DNA of 64,000 bases from Rhodococcus sp. G-MC3. GTDB lineage: Bacteria; Actinomycetota; Actinomycetes; Mycobacteriales; Mycobacteriaceae. The position numbers were made by a program, and so were the translations under genes. Positions within the stretch are counted from its first letter, which is position 1. Each line of letters opens with the position of its first letter. Shown in pieces: positions 63,910-64,000 of this stretch. Where the stretch lies: NCBI RefSeq assembly GCF_030063335.1, contig NZ_JASISW010000003.1:248001-312000 (forward strand), given 5' to 3'. The notes under the pieces are model-generated. The model made no database searches. It had not been told where the DNA came from and was given only the letters and a program-made list of their open reading frames with translations.

Positions 63910-64000
63910 TGGCGTCGACGTACACACCCAGGGGATTCGGGTGGGCTCTCACGCTGCTGCGGCGCCTGATGGGGCCTATCGAATCGCTGGGATTCGCGGT
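63909..64000 (+). CDS. yrbEB: YrbEB permease N-terminus (cut by window end)
   Basis: Only the first 30 residues are seen: MASTYTPRGFGWALTLLRRL, then MGPIESLGFAV. The overlap with yrbEA, its orientation and the amphipathic start are as expected of the second permease gene in an mce operon. The mceA-F genes should follow beyond the window. Confidence 0.8.
   Translation, partial: MASTYTPRGFGWALTLLRRLMGPIESLGFA

Noticed and set aside
23491-64000. A second attachment site copying the tRNA-Phe 3' end
   Set aside because: I looked by eye for the T-arm and acceptor sequence downstream and did not see a repeat; a computed search would be needed to exclude it.
1-64000. CRISPR array or known defence system
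   Set aside because: No array with regular spacers was seen; the only tandem repeats have no unique spacers, and no cas, restriction or toxin-antitoxin genes were recognised.

Overview
The window reads as high-GC actinobacterial DNA of the Rhodococcus/Nocardia/Mycobacterium group: mycothiol synthase, GlnR, LmeA, Mce/YrbE transporter genes and LCP proteins occur together. From about 2.5 to 19.7 kb the order nitrobindin-like, DUF1416, rhodanese, DUF4395, thioredoxin, lmeA, glnR, mshD, pstB, phoU, LCP, dusB, acyl-ACP desaturase follows the M. tuberculosis Rv0813c-Rv0824c order as I remember it. Extra here are a cutinase-like gene and a complete pstSCAB set with a recognisable PHO box. I would guess Rhodococcus or a close relative.

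Region 1 (1-23.5 kb) is core chromosome: the end of cydDC, sulfur/thiol genes, nitrogen regulator, mycothiol synthesis, phosphate uptake, envelope maintenance, a tRNA-Lys, a secreted lipase, a butyrolactone-receptor-like TetR regulator and a tRNA-Glu/Asp/Phe cluster. Region 2 (23.5-31.5 kb) starts at the 3' end of tRNA-Phe with the tail of a dead tyrosine integrase and is a stack of insertion sequences. An IS21-family element (54-bp terminal repeats, TCACC duplication) sits inside an older broken istB. An ISL3-family element (8-bp duplication CTTTACCC) sits inside an IS4-family element (9-bp duplication). Between them lie pieces of thioesterase and acyl-CoA ligase genes.

Region 3 (31.5-57.4 kb) is almost entirely on the minus strand. 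It encodes three complete Baeyer-Villiger/flavin monooxygenases plus a duplicated C-terminal fragment, six intact SDR dehydrogenase genes including one fused double SDR, two HSL-type alpha/beta-hydrolases, two acyl-CoA dehydrogenase-family proteins, a patatin-like lipase, an acetoacetate decarboxylase-family protein, a ferritin-like PF10118 protein, a DUF3047 protein, a methyltransferase and a PaaX-type regulator. Oxygenation of a ketone to an ester, hydrolysis, dehydrogenation and beta-oxidation would fit catabolism or remodelling of a bulky cyclic or lipidic substrate, and the set resembles an enlarged mymA-type locus. Relics of IS1380, IS3, IS256 and group II intron elements and of TetR, dienelactone hydrolase and SDR genes show that it was assembled and trimmed repeatedly.

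Region 4 (57.4-64 kb) holds a minus-strand ABC1-kinase / hypothetical / Mce-associated / methyltransferase operon, and divergently the start of an mce operon (yrbEA, yrbEB running off the window), a likely lipid importer. Everything from the tRNA-Phe rightwards may be one genomic island or a merger of several; the far junction is not in the window.
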